Made by a program: the position numbers and the translations under genes
Shown: positions 47,642 through 59,395 of the stretch, piece by piece
Layout of the letters: each line of letters begins with the position of its first letter
Position numbering within the stretch: the stretch's first letter is position 1
NCBI RefSeq assembly: GCF_963678635.1
Contig: NW_026970820.1
Location: 374,001 to 434,000, forward strand
Reading direction: 5' to 3'
Length of the DNA stretch: 60,000 bases
Origin: Symsagittifera roscoffensis
Taxonomy: Eukaryota > Xenacoelomorpha > Acoela > Convolutidae
Notes under the pieces: generated by a model
Seen by the model: the letters and a program-made list of their open reading frames with translations, nothing else
What the model was told of the DNA's origin: nothing
Databases searched by the model: none

Positions 47642-49270
47642 TTGTCACTGTGGCCCCGCTAAATCAGTGACTTTGGAAGGAGAAGGTTCCGCGGGGGGCG
47701 GAGCAGGGGAACGCTAAACGCACTCGCAAAAGGAGCACCCTTCGGGTGCTCTTTTTTGCTCGAAAGTTATCTGAAACGGTATCTGATGAACTTTGTAAGG
47801 TGTCACAAAAGCAACAACAAAAAACGTTCTGTATGTGATTAGAAAAGGTCAAAAAAGATTACTCATACTTTGAATGACTGAATCTACACCTGATCAGTCT
47901 CTAGAGAACTCTAAACCAAAGTAACTTATGTTTTTCAGTGATTCATGAAGAGGACCGTTCCAACGAAAACAAGTTTTCGGAAACAGTCCTCATATTTTTT
48001 TTCGAGCCCATTGTCAAGTACGTGGACTTTCAAATGTGACCTATAGCTGAATTGGACTTGGAATTTGTCCCAAAAAGGTTAAGTTTGTCTCAAATTGATT
48101 AGAAACAAAAGAAAAAAAACATTTTTTTTTATTTGGAGAAAAAAGTTGAGTCAGAAACGTGAAAAAACCCTTATTTCAAAAGTCATAAAAAGTAGCTACA
48201 ATTAGCTTAAATCACTAGGCTACAATATATGAAACTGTTCAGAATGGTTTTCATGACCAAAGCCGTAAAATTTCCATATTTAGAGAAAAGGCAAAAAAAA
48301 ACAACTTTTTGGTTAACTCAAAAAGGTAGATAAATCGGGTAAAGTCGTCTTCAAACCTATAGGATCGAAAAGTGATCTAAATAGGGTATATATGTAGTGT
48401 CCTTGTTAGGTCGCATGCAAAAAACTAGAACAGTTTTGTTGGCCACTTCCGAAATTAAGACTTTTATTCGAAATTTGGCCATTTTTATTTGTAGTAAAAT
48501 AGTAGTAAAATAGCCGAGAAAAAAAATTGTAAAAACCATAATTTTTATCCAATTTTGACGTTTAAATACTCTATACCTACTAAAATGTCAATGGCAAGCT
48601 CAAATAAGCCATCAAAATTCATTTTTTCTCACTTTTTAAAATTTTTGTTTTTTTGATATACAATGTTGAGTCAGAAACGTGAAAAATCAATTTTTTTCAA
48701 AAAGTCAAAACAAAGTGTTCCAATCAATTTGTTTCACTAAAACACACTTTATGATCCTGTTCAGAATAGTTTTTTGGGTTAAAGCCGAAAATTCACCCAT
48801 TTTGAGAAAAGTGGAAAAAACACCTTTTTAGTTACAAAAAAAACAATCATTTTTGTTGCAGTTTTTGAAAAAAATCAAATTTTTGAGAGAAAAATTTTTT
48901 CTCAAACCTTTATATTTAGGCTCCCCAAACAGTCTTCTTTCACCCATTCCTTGTCAAAATACCCCATTTTTTCAACCAAAACAGAGTTAATAGGTGATTT
49001 TTATCAAAAAACGTGTTTTTTACCATTTTTGCCCCCCATTTCCCTCTATAAGTCAACACATAACAAAATTTTGGCAAAACGGGGCAAAAGTGTATCCTTA
49101 GAATTTCAATACGGGGCTGCATGCAAAAAATTAGGGAATTCTGACCTCCAGTTTTTGAGAACACGACTTATTCTGCACGAAAGGTAATATAGGTAAATGT
49201 TCTTTCGAACCGACGGGGCCCCTTCCCCTGTCTCTACTGAACGCCAAAGCCGGACGCGGCGGCCACCTAG
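47642..49270 (+). repeat. Module 28, S1b body with S1a-like head (1629 bp)
   Basis: The last S module. The head (AAATCAGTGACTT, GAAGGAG, GCTAAACGC) resembles the S1a head of module 15, and the body is S1b. First hairpin 47726-47759, 40-nt hairpin 47951-47990, TATAAG 49047-49052, tail hairpin 49212-49232. It joins the E block through a standard CCACCTAG. Confidence 0.89.
47726..47759 (+). terminator. Terminator-like hairpin, module 28
   Basis: S1b form, intact, T6, downstream of an S1a-like head. Confidence 0.4.
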
Positions 49271-49283
49271 AGGTTACTGTTTC

Positions 49284-49320
49284 GCCCCACCCACCCGACC
49301 TAAACCTTTACCCACCCACC
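49284..49320 (-). other. C-rich head of E modules (G-tract on minus strand)
   Basis: Repeated CCCACCC words give spaced GGG tracts on the minus strand, a possible G-quadruplex site. Equivalent tracts start at 51817, 54306, 56834 and about 59409. Found only in E heads, directly after CTAG. Confidence 0.4.
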
Positions 49321-49708
49321 TGATCAGTCAGGCCACTTCCACGTCGTCTTTTTAAATTTGATTCATTCCGTAGCTGGAATCGATTAATGGTATTGCCTAA
49401 GAAATAGTAGTTTGACAGACACGACTGTTTGATAGAGAATTTTTCGGATCACTTTTTCTAATAGATTTTCAAAATTATATCCGGAAAATTATCATGCGCC
49501 TTCATCACATATGTCATCGAAGCAAATAGAGTACCGTGTTGGTTCCATAAATTTATCCCAGTTTCCACAATGCTAAGAAGCAGGAAAACTAAAATACCTT
49601 TCTATTAAATTTGAGATTCAATGTCTCCTGAAAGAAAAGAAAACGCTCTCCTAGTGTGCAAGTTTTCCGCAAAAACTGTATAACTTGAAACGTGACAGCA
49701 CAACATAG

Positions 49709-49789
49709 CGGCTGCTCTCTATTTCTCTGCTCTTTATTCGAGGTCCCGGATGCCCCTAACTGGGACCACAAGGGTCCCAGGGCGCATCC
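49709..49789 (+). other. E structured element, copy 1
   Basis: An 81-nt counterpart of the L element at +438, starting CGGCTGCTCTCT. Its 3' half is a strong two-part hairpin: GGATGC (49748-49753) with GCATCC (49784-49789), enclosing CTGGGACC (49760-49767) with GGTCCCAG (49773-49780) around loop ACAAG. The words AGGTCCC, GGGACC and GCATCCT are shared with the L element. Confidence 0.5.
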
Positions 49790-51803
49790 TATAGGGATTG
49801 AAGCATCAAACGTACAATTCTTTTCTATTCTATCAAACGAATCATACAAAAAGAGAATTTCTATTCACTTATTACAATTTTTCATATTTCATTTTGCTCA
49901 ACAATCACTAAACTATTGTATTTTTAAGTTGAAGAGCCTGTTATATTATTGAACAACATTTTTTGATAAAATTTACATTTTTTTTTCGTTTTTCGAACAA
50001 TATTTTCAATTTTGAACCTAAGGGATACACTGCATTTCTTCGCAGTAGCTACTACAGGTGCACTCTAGCTACACTAGTGAATGCAAAAAAATAGTAAAAA
50101 AAACGGACAACCGAATCTGGTTTCTTAAATTAGATGTTTTTTTATTCGGTTTTTAATTAGGATCACATCAAATAAAAATTGAAAGAGAGCAAAGACAAGA
50201 ATAAAAAAACTTGCTATTTTCGTTTAAAATTGAAAATTAAAATGATCAAACCACAGTAAATTGCCTATGGCAAGCTAAAATTATCCATCAGAAACCACTT
50301 TTGTTCACTTTTCAAATTAAAATTTTTTGTCGTCCAAAATTGACCAGAGTTAAAATTGAAAAAAATCTTATTTTCGTGAATTTCAAAATACTGGTGCTAA
50401 TCTATAATATCCATAGAAACACACTCTATGAACCTAATTGGAAAGGTTTTGATGAGCAAAGCCGAAAAGTTACCCATTTTGAGAAAAGTGCAAAAAACAC
50501 CTTTTTGGTTAACTCAAAAAAGTGGAAAAAAGGGGGAAAGGGGTCTTCAAAACGAAACCATCCAAAAGTGGCATTAACTAACTGCCATTATTTTGTGAAT
50601 TCAGACCCGCATGCAAAAATTTACGAAAATCCTACGTGAAGTTTTTCAGAACAGATTAGTTTCTCCGGATTTTTGGTAGTACTGATTTCTTTACTGTACT
50701 TATAATTAAAGTCAAATCAAAAAGTCGTAAAAACTACAATTTTTAATCAATTTTGACAAATAAATGATCAAAACCCACTAAATTGGCTATGGCAAGTCCG
50801 AATCTACATTCAGAAACCATTTTTTCCCATTTCTGAAAATTTTCATTTTTTAAAAAATAAATGTTGAGTCACAAACGGGAAAAATCATATTTTTTCAAAA
50901 AGTCAAAAATAATTCCTCCATTTAAACTAAATCATCAGGCCACACGTTAGGAACCTGTTCAGAATGGTTTCCATGATCAAAGCAGCAAAAGTCACCCATT
51001 TTGAGAAAAGTCGAAAAAACACCTTTTTAGTTAACTCAAAAAAGTGGAAAAGTGGGAGAAGGGGTCTTCAAAATGAAACCATCCAAAAGTGGCATTAACA
51101 AACTGCCATTATTTTCTAATTTTAGACCCGCATGCAAAAAATTACGAAAATCCTACGTGAAGTTTTTGAGAACATATTAGTTTCTCGGGAATTTTGGTAG
51201 TACTATTTTCATTACTATAATTATAAATAAAGTCAAAACTAAAAGTCGTAAAAACTACAATTTTTAATCAATTTTGACAAATAAATGATCAAAACCCACT
51301 AAGTTGGCTATGGCAAGTTCGAATCGACCATCAGAAACCATTTTTTCCCATTTCTGAAAAGTTTCGTTTTTTAAAAAATAAATGTTGAGTCACAAACGGG
51401 AAAAATCATATTTTTTCAAAAATTCAAAAAAAATTGTTCCATTTAAACTAATTCATCAGGCCACACGTTAGGAACCTGTTCAGAATGGTTTTCATGATCA
51501 AAGCAGCAAAAGTAACTCATTTTGAGAAAAGTTGAAAAAACACCTTTTTAGTTAACTGAAAAAAGTGGAAAAAGTGGGAAAAAGGGTCTTCAAAATGAAA
51601 CCATCCAAAAATGGCATTAACAAACTGCCATTATTTTCCAAATTCAGACCCGCATGCAAAAAATTAGGAAATTCTGACGTGCCGTTTAGCAGAACTCGAT
51701 AGTTTCTAGGAATATGGACCAATGTAAAAAATTTATTGCCTTTTGACCGGAAGGGGCCCCTACCCCTTCCTAATCGCTTTTTGTGCTACACGCGACCATC
51801 TAG

Positions 51804-54292
51804 AGGAAATTGTTTCGCCCCACCCACCCGACCTAAAATTTTACCCACCCACCTGATCAGTCAGTCCGCTTCCACGTCGTTTTTGAAATTTGATTCATTC
51901 CGTAGCTGGAATTGATTAATGGTTTTCCCTAATACATGAAACTTTGACAGACAGATATCCAACTATTTGATAGAGCATTTTTCGAATCACTTCTTCAAAT
52001 AGATTTTCAAAAAAAGCCTAAAAAAATCATGCTCTTTTATTACATATGTCATCGAAGCAAAAAGAGTACCGTGTTGGTTCCATAAATGGCTCCAGTACCC
52101 ACAATGCTAAGATGCAGGAAAAATACCTTTCTATTAAATTTGAGATACAATGTCTCATGAAGGAAATGGAAACGCTATCCTAGGGTGCAGGTTTTCTGAA
52201 AAAATGGTATCAGCTGAAACATAACAGCACAACATAGCGGCTGCTCTCTATTTCTCTGCTCTTTATTCGAGGTCCCGGATGCCCCTACCTGGGACCACAA
52301 GGGTCCCAGGGCGCATCCTATAGGGATTAAAGCATCAAACGTACAATCATGAAATGAGAAATTCTAATCACTTATTACAATGTTCCATATTTCATTTTGC
52401 TCAGCAATCAGTAAACTGTTGTATTTTTAACTTGAAGAGCCTATTATATTATCAAACAAAATTACATTTTCTTTTAGTTTTTCAAACAATATTTTACAAT
52501 TTGAAACAAAAAGAAACCTTGCATTTCTTTGCAGTAACTAAGTCAGTGCACTGTAGCTACACTAGTGAATGTAAAACATAGTTAAAAAAACGGACAACTG
52601 GATCTGGTTTTTTAAATTTAATGTTTTTTTGTTCGGCTTTTAAATAGGATCACGTCAATTAATAATTGAAATTGAGCAAAGACAAGAATATAACACTCGC
52701 AATTTTTGTTCAATATTGACTAGAAAAATGATCAAACCACTCTATATTGCCTATGGCAAGCTCAAAACATCCATCAAAAACCACTTTTGTTCACTTTTAA
52801 AATTGAATTATTTTTCGACCAAAAAAAGTTAGAGATGAAATTGAAAAAAAAACGAAAATTTACTTAATTTGAAAAAATTGGTGTCAAACTGCCTTATCCA
52901 TAGAAACACTTTCTATGAACCTATTCAGAAAGGTTTTGTTGAGCAATGCCGAAAAAATTACCCCTTTTGAGAAAAATTCAAAAAACACATTTTTGGTTAA
53001 CTCAAAAAAGTGGAAAAAGTGGGAAAAGCGGTCTTCAAAACGAAACCATCCAAAAGTTGCATTAACTAACTGCCATTATTTTTAAAATTCAGACCCGCAT
53101 GCAAAAAATAACGAAAATCCTACGGGAACTTTTTGAGAACAGATTAGTTTCTCCGGAATTTTGGTAGTACTGTTTTTATTACTATAATTATAATTAAAGT
53201 CAAATCTAAAAGTCGTAAAAACTACAATTTTTAATCAATTTTGACAAATAAATGATCAAAACCCACTAAATTGGCTATGGCAAGTTCGAATATACCATCA
53301 GAAACCGTTTTTTCCCACTTTTGAAAATTTTCATTTTTTTGAAAATTTATGTTGAGTCACAAACGGGAAAAACCATATTTTTTCAAAATGTCAAAAACAG
53401 TTGTTCTTTTCAAGTTAGTTCATAAGGTCACATGTTATGAACCTGTTCAGAATGGTTCTCATGTTCAAAGCCATACAAATTACCCATTTTGAGAAAAATT
53501 CAAAAAACACCTTTTTGGTTAACTCAAAAAAGTGGAAAAAGTGGAGAAAGGTGTCTTCAAAACGAAACCATACAAAAGTGGCATTAACTAACTGCCATTT
53601 TTTTGTGAATTCAGACCCGCATGCAAAAATTTACGAAAATCCTACGTGAAGTTTTTGAGAACAGATTAGTTTCTCGGGAATTTTGGTAGTACTATTTTTA
53701 TTACTTTAATAATAATTAAAGTCAAAACTAAAAGTGGTAAAAACGACAATTTTTAATCAATTTTGACAAATTAATGATCAAAACCCACTAAATTGGCTAT
53801 GGCAAGTTCGAATGTACCATCAGAAACCATTTTTTCCCATTTTTGAAAATTTTCATTTTTTTGAAATTAAATGTTGAGTCACAAACGGGAAAAAACAAAT
53901 TTTTTCAAAAAGTCAAAAAAAAATATTCCATTTAAACTAACTCATCAGGCCAAACGTTAGGAACCTGTTCAGAATGGTTTTCATGATCAAAGCAGCAAAA
54001 GTCACCCATTTTGAGAAAAGTCGAAAAAACACCTTTTTAGTTAACTCAAAAAAGTGGAAAAAGTGGGAAAAGGGGTCTTCAAAATGAAACCATCCAAAAA
54101 TGGCATTAACAAACTGCCATTATTTTCCAAATTCAGACCCGCATGCAAAAAATTAGGAAATTCTGACGTGCGGTTTAGCAGAAGTCGATAGTTTCTAGAA
54201 AAATGTACCACTGTAAAAAATTTTCTACATTTTGACCGGGAGGGGCCCCTACCCCTCCCTAATTGCTTTTTGTGCTACACGCGACCATCTAG
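51804..54292 (+). repeat. Module 30, E class (2489 bp)
   Basis: C-rich head 51817-51853 after AGGAAATTGTTTCG, structured element 52238-52318, GCATGC anchors 53097, 53619 and 54141 (522-bp steps). The tail hairpin is GGGAGGGG/CCCCTCCC (54238-54259), a matched double change relative to module 29. Confidence 0.9.
52238..52318 (+). other. E structured element, copy 2
   Basis: 81 nt at +434. The hairpin 52277-52318 is intact. The base before the inner stem is C rather than A (CCTACCTGGG), outside the pairing. Confidence 0.5.
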
Positions 54293-56820
54293 AGGCAGAG
54301 CAGGCGCCCCACCCACCCAACCTGTCTGCTTCACCCACCCACCCAATCAGTCACGATTTGTCCGCTTTTTCGTTTTTCCGATTCGATTCATTCCGTAGGT
54401 GAAATCGAGTTGTGATGTGCCCCAAGATAAAGAGATTTGACGATCACGTGTCCCACTATTTGATAGATCATTAGAATAAGTTTTTTCTAATCGATTTGCA
54501 AATTCTGGGCTGGATATCAATATATATGCCTTCATCACAGCTGTCATCGAAGCAAAAAGAGCACCGTGTAGGATCCATAATTATATCCCAAATGGACAAC
54601 GCTAAGAAGCAGGAACCTTCGAAATATATTTCTATTAAATTAAGATACAATGTCTTATAAATGAAGTAAAAACGCTATCGTCAGGTGTAAGTTTTCCAGG
54701 AAACTGTATCAACTGTACTGTACAATACAATATAGCGGCTGCTCTCTATTTCTCTGATCTTTGTTCGAGGTCCCGGATGCCCCTAACTGGGACCACAAGG
54801 GTCCCAGGGCGCATCCTATTTGGGTTAAAGCATCAAATGTACAATTATATTCTATTCTATCAAAGAAATCAAACGAAAAGAGAAATTTTCTTCACTTTTT
54901 TACAATTTTCCATATTTCATTTTGCTCAACAATCAGTAAACTATTGTATTTTTAACTTGAAGAGCCTGTTATATTATCAAACAAATTTTTTTGATAAATT
55001 TTAGTTTTTTTTTTTGGTTTTCAATTTTGAACCTATGGGATACACTGCATTTTTTTTTGCAGTAGCTACTTCAGGTGCACTCTAGCTACACTAGTGAATG
55101 CAAAAAATAGTAGAAAAAAAACGGACAACTGAATCTGGTTTCTTAAATTAGAAGTTTCTTTGTTCGGTTTTTAATTAGGATCACATCAATTAAAAATTGA
55201 AAGAGAGCAAAGACAAGAATAAAAAACTTGCAATTTTTGATTAAAATTGACAAATAAAATGATCAAACTACAGTAAACTGCCTATGGCAAGCTAAAATCA
55301 TCCATCAAAAACCACTTTTGTTCACTTTTGAAATTGAATTATTTTTCGACCAAAATTGAGCAGAGCTAAAATTGAAAAAAATAATATTTTCCTGAATTTC
55401 AAAAAACTGGTGCCAATCTATAATATCCATAGAAACACACTCTATAAACCTAATTGGAAATGTTTTGATGAGCAAAGCCGAAAAATTACCCATTTTGAGA
55501 AAAGTGCAAAATACACCTTTTTGGTTAACTCAAAAAAGTGGAAAAAGTGGGAAAAAGGGTCTTCAAAACAAAACCATCCAAAAGTGGAATTAAGTAACTG
55601 CCATTATTTTGTAAATTGAGACCCGCATGGAAAAATTTACGAAAATCCTACGGGAAGTTTTTGAGAACAGATTAGTTTCTCCGGAATTTTGGTAGTACTA
55701 ATTTCATTACTGTACTTATAATTAAAGTCAAATCAAAAAGTCGTAAAAACTACAATTTTTAATCAATTTTGACAAATAAATGATCAAAACCCACTAAATT
55801 GGCTATGGCAAGTTCGAATCTACCATCAGAAATTATTTTTTCCCATTTCTGAAAATTTTCTTTTTAAAAAAAATAAATGTTGAGTCACAAACGTGAAAAA
55901 TCATATTTTTTTCAAAAAGTTAAAAAAAACTTTTCCAGTTAAACTAATTCATCAGGCCACACGTTAGGAACCTGTTCAGAATAGTTTCCATGATCAAAGC
56001 AGCAAAAGTAACCCATTTTGAGAAAAGTCGAAAAAACACCTTTTTAGTTAACTCAAAAAGTGGAAAAAGTGGGGAAAAGGGTCTTCAAAACGAAACCATC
56101 CAAAAATGGCATTAACTAACTGCCATTATTTTGTAAATTCAGACCCGCATGCAAAAATTTACGAAAATCCTACGAGAATTTTTTGAGAACAGATTAGTTT
56201 CTCCGGAATTTTGGTAGTACTAATTTCATTACTGTACTTATAATTAAAGTCAAATCAAAAAGTCGTAAAAACTACAATTTTTAATCAATTTTGACAAATA
56301 AATGATCAAAACCCACTAAGTTGGCTATGGCAAGTTCGAATCTACCATCAGAAACCATTTTTTCCCATTTCTGAAAAGTTTCATTTTTAAAAAAATAAAT
56401 GTTGAGTCACAAACGGGAAAAATCATATTTTTTCAAAAAGTCAAAAAAAATTGTTCCATTTAAACTAAATCTTCAGGCCACACGTTAGGAACCTGTTCAG
56501 AATGGTTTTCATGATTAAAGCAGCAAAAATCACTCATTTTGAGAAAAGTCGAAAAAACACCTTTTTAGTTAACGCAAAAAAGTGGAAAAAGTGGGAAAAA
56601 GGGTCTTCAAAATGAAACCATCCAAAAGTGGCATTAACAAACTGCCATTATTTTCTAAATTCAGACCCGCATGCAAAAAATTAGGAAATTCTGACGTGCG
56701 GTTTTGCAGAAGTCGATAGTTTCTGGGCATTAGTAACAACGTAAAAAATTTTTTGCTTTTTGACCGGAAGGGGCCCCTACCCCTTCCTAATCGCTTTTTG
56801 TGCTACACGCGACCATCTAG
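54293..56820 (+). repeat. Module 31, E class with AGGCAGAGCAGG head (2528 bp)
   Basis: The head changes to AGGCAGAGCAGGCGCCCC, with C-rich tracts at 54306-54345. Structured element 54736-54816. Anchors lie at about 55096 (GAATGC), 55625 (GCATGG), 56147 and 56669. Tail hairpin GGAAGGGG/CCCCTTCC 56766-56787. The subrepeats within the module are more alike than the proximal 750 bp. Confidence 0.9.
54736..54816 (+). other. E structured element, copy 3
   Basis: 81 nt at +443. The hairpin 54775-54816 is intact. Changes (CTGATCT, TTGTTCG) are confined to the unpaired spacer between CGGCTGCTC and GGTCCC. Confidence 0.5.
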
Positions 56821-59395
56821 AGGCAGAGCAGGCGCCCCACCCACCCAACCTGTCTGCTTCACCCACCCACCCAATCAGTCAGGATTTGTCCGCTTTTTCG
56901 TTTTTCCGATTCGATTCATTCCGTAGGTGAAATTGAGTTGTGATGTGCCCCAAGACATAGAGATTTGACGATCACGTGTCCCACTATTTGATAGATCATT
57001 CGAATAAGTTTTTTCTAATCGATTTGCTAATTCTGGGCTGGATATCAATATATATATATATGCCTTCCTCACAGATGTCAATGAAGCAAAAAGAGCACCG
57101 TGTAGGATCCATAATTATATCCCAAATGGACAATGCTAAGAAGCAGGAACCTTCGAAATATATTTCTATTAAATTAAGATACAATGTCTCATAAATGAAG
57201 TAAAAACGCTAGCGTCAGGTGTAAGTTTTCCAGGAAACTGTATCAACTGCATTGTAACAATACAATATAGCGGCTGCTCTCTAATTTTCTGCTCTATAAT
57301 TGAGGTCGCGGATGCCCCTACCTGGGACCACAAGGGTCCCAGGAAGCATCCTATAGGGATTTAAGCATAAAATTTGCAATCATGAAAAGCAAAACTCTAA
57401 TCAGTTTTGACTGGCTATTTTCCATTTTTTATCTCTCTACAAAGGGTATATAATTGCAATTTTGTGTCAAAGAGCCTGTTAAACTATCAAACAAAACTTA
57501 CAGTTAAATTATAAACTCATTACTTTTCCGTATTTGAAACAAAATGGTTTATTTTGAACTGCAGTTAAACCTTGTAACTCAGTGCAGTAACTAACGAAGT
57601 GCACTCTAGCTACATATGTCAACACAGTAAATTATTTTAAAGAGGAAAACTGAATCTGGTTTTTCATTAAAAAAACAACACTAGTCAACGCAGTAAATTC
57701 TTTAAAGAAAGGACCACTGAATCTGGTTTTTCGTTTGGTTTTTAATTAGGATTGCATAAGTTATTAATTGAAATCGAACAAAAACAACTAAAAACATCTT
57801 ACCATTATTGATCAGTTTTGACCAAACTATTACAAAACCTCACTTATTTGACTGTGGCAAGCTCAAATAATCTATCAAAATGCACTTTTGCTTAAGTTTT
57901 TTTTTTAAGTTAAAAATGAAAAAAGGATCAAAAAGGAAAAACAAAATCGATTCTTTCATACTATCAAAACAATAGATGACAGACATTTTAGCCATAGACA
58001 CACACCGAAGGAACCTGTTTACAAAAGGTCTTCATTTGCAAAGCCGAAAAACTGACCCGTTTCGAGAAAAGAGCAAAAAAAAACAATTTTGGCATCCTAC
58101 GAAACTGCTAAAATCAAGAAAAAAGAAAAATGGCCTTGAAAAAGAAGACATTAGAAAATAGTAACAAACTGGCATCACTCTATACATTCAGAATGTCATG
58201 CAAAAAAAAAAACCTAAAAAGATTTCGGGAAGATTTTTGAACAGATAAGTCTCTCAGGAATTTTGGCAGTACTATTTATACTACTATAGTATTGAATAAA
58301 GTCAAAATAAAAAGTCTTAAAAACGAACACTTCTTAACAATTTTGACAAATAAATGATCAAAACGTACTAAGTTGACTATGAGAAGCCCGAATATTTCAT
58401 CAAAAACTGTTTTTGAATACTTTTGGAATTTTTATTCATTTTCGACCAAAAAAAGTTCAAGTTAAAATTCAAAAAAATCTATTTTTTTCAAAAAATCAAA
58501 AAAAATGGCGCCAATCTATTTTATCCATAGAAACACACTCTAGGGAAGGTTTTAGAAAGACTCTGATGTCCAAAGCCGACAAATTACTCATTTTGAGAAA
58601 AGGGCAAAAAACCATTTTTGGCTCCCTACCAAAGCTGGAGAAATCGGGTAAAATGGTATTGAAAAATAAACCATCGAAAATTGGCAATTACAAACTGCCA
58701 GTCTTCTATCCATATAGGGCCTCAAGCAAAAACTTAGAGAAAAATCCAGCGGAAATATTTGATAACAGACCAGTTTCTCCTGACTTTTGGAATTTTTTTT
58801 TGTATACTGTAGTATTAAATATAGTGAAGTCTAAAAGTCGTAAAAACTACAATTTTTGTTCTTTTTTGACAATTTAATGATCGAAAGCCACTATATTGGC
58901 TACGGCAAGCTCAAATATATTATCAGAATGCATTTTTTCTCACTTTTGAAATTTTTTATTTTTTTGAGGAAAAATGTTGAGTCAGAAAAGGGAAAAATGG
59001 AATTTTTTAAAAAAGTCAAAAAAAATTGTTCCCTTCAAATTAATTCATTAGGCCACAATTTAGGAACCTGTTTAAAACGGTTTTCAAGTCCAAAGCCGTA
59101 AAACTTACCCATTTTGAGAAAAGTTGAAAAAACACCTTTTTAGTTAACGCAAAAAAGTGGAAAAAGTGGGAAAAATGGTCTTCAAAATGAAACCATCGAA
59201 AAGTGGCATTAACAAACTGCCATTATTTCGTCAATTCAGACCCGCATGCAAAAAATTAGGAAGTTCTGACGAAACGTTTTGGAGAACGTGAAAGTTTTCA
59301 GCAAAATGGTATATGTATATTTTTTATAGTACTTCTGCACGGGAGGGGCCCCTACCCCTCCCTAATTGCTTTTTTTGCTACACGCGACCATCTAG
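56821..59395 (+). repeat. Module 32, E class, divergent body (2575 bp)
   Basis: Same head type as module 31 (C-rich 56834-56872). A TA microsatellite expansion lies at 57048-57061. Structured element 57271-57351, with the GGTCGC and AGGAAGCATCC variants. From about 57400 to 58980 the subrepeats are strongly diverged (anchors decayed to GTCATGC near 58195 and CTCAAGC near 58721). The final one (from about 58980) is close to consensus, with GCATGC at 59244. Tail hairpin GGGAGGGG/CCCCTCCC 59341-59362. Confidence 0.88.
57271..57351 (+). other. E structured element, copy 4 (variant)
   Basis: 81 nt at +450. GGTCGC replaces GGTCCC, and GGAAGCATCC replaces GGGCGCATCC. The GGATGC/GCATCC and CTGGGACC/GGTCCCAG stems survive but the short CC/GG step between them is lost. 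Confidence 0.48.

Larger units (their letters stand above)
49271..51803 (+). repeat. Module 29, E class (2533 bp)
   Basis: The first E module. Its head is C-rich (CCCCACCCACCCGACC; 49284-49320) after AGGTTACTGTTTCG. Structured element 49709-49789. The distal part holds about three subrepeats of 518-522 bp, anchored at a GAATGC-type word (about 50090) and GCATGC at 50609, 51130 and 51652. Tail hairpin GGAAGGGG/CCCCTTCC 51749-51770. The module ends CGCGACCATCTAG. Confidence 0.9.

Noticed and set aside
7564-47759. Bacterial origin suggested by intrinsic-terminator-like hairpins
   Set aside because: Sixty kilobases without a single plausible gene is not compatible with bacterial or phage DNA. 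The hairpin is part of a repeated module.
57048-57061. TA microsatellite in module 32
   Set aside because: A short simple-repeat expansion of an ATATATGCC context present in the other E copies; nothing unusual.
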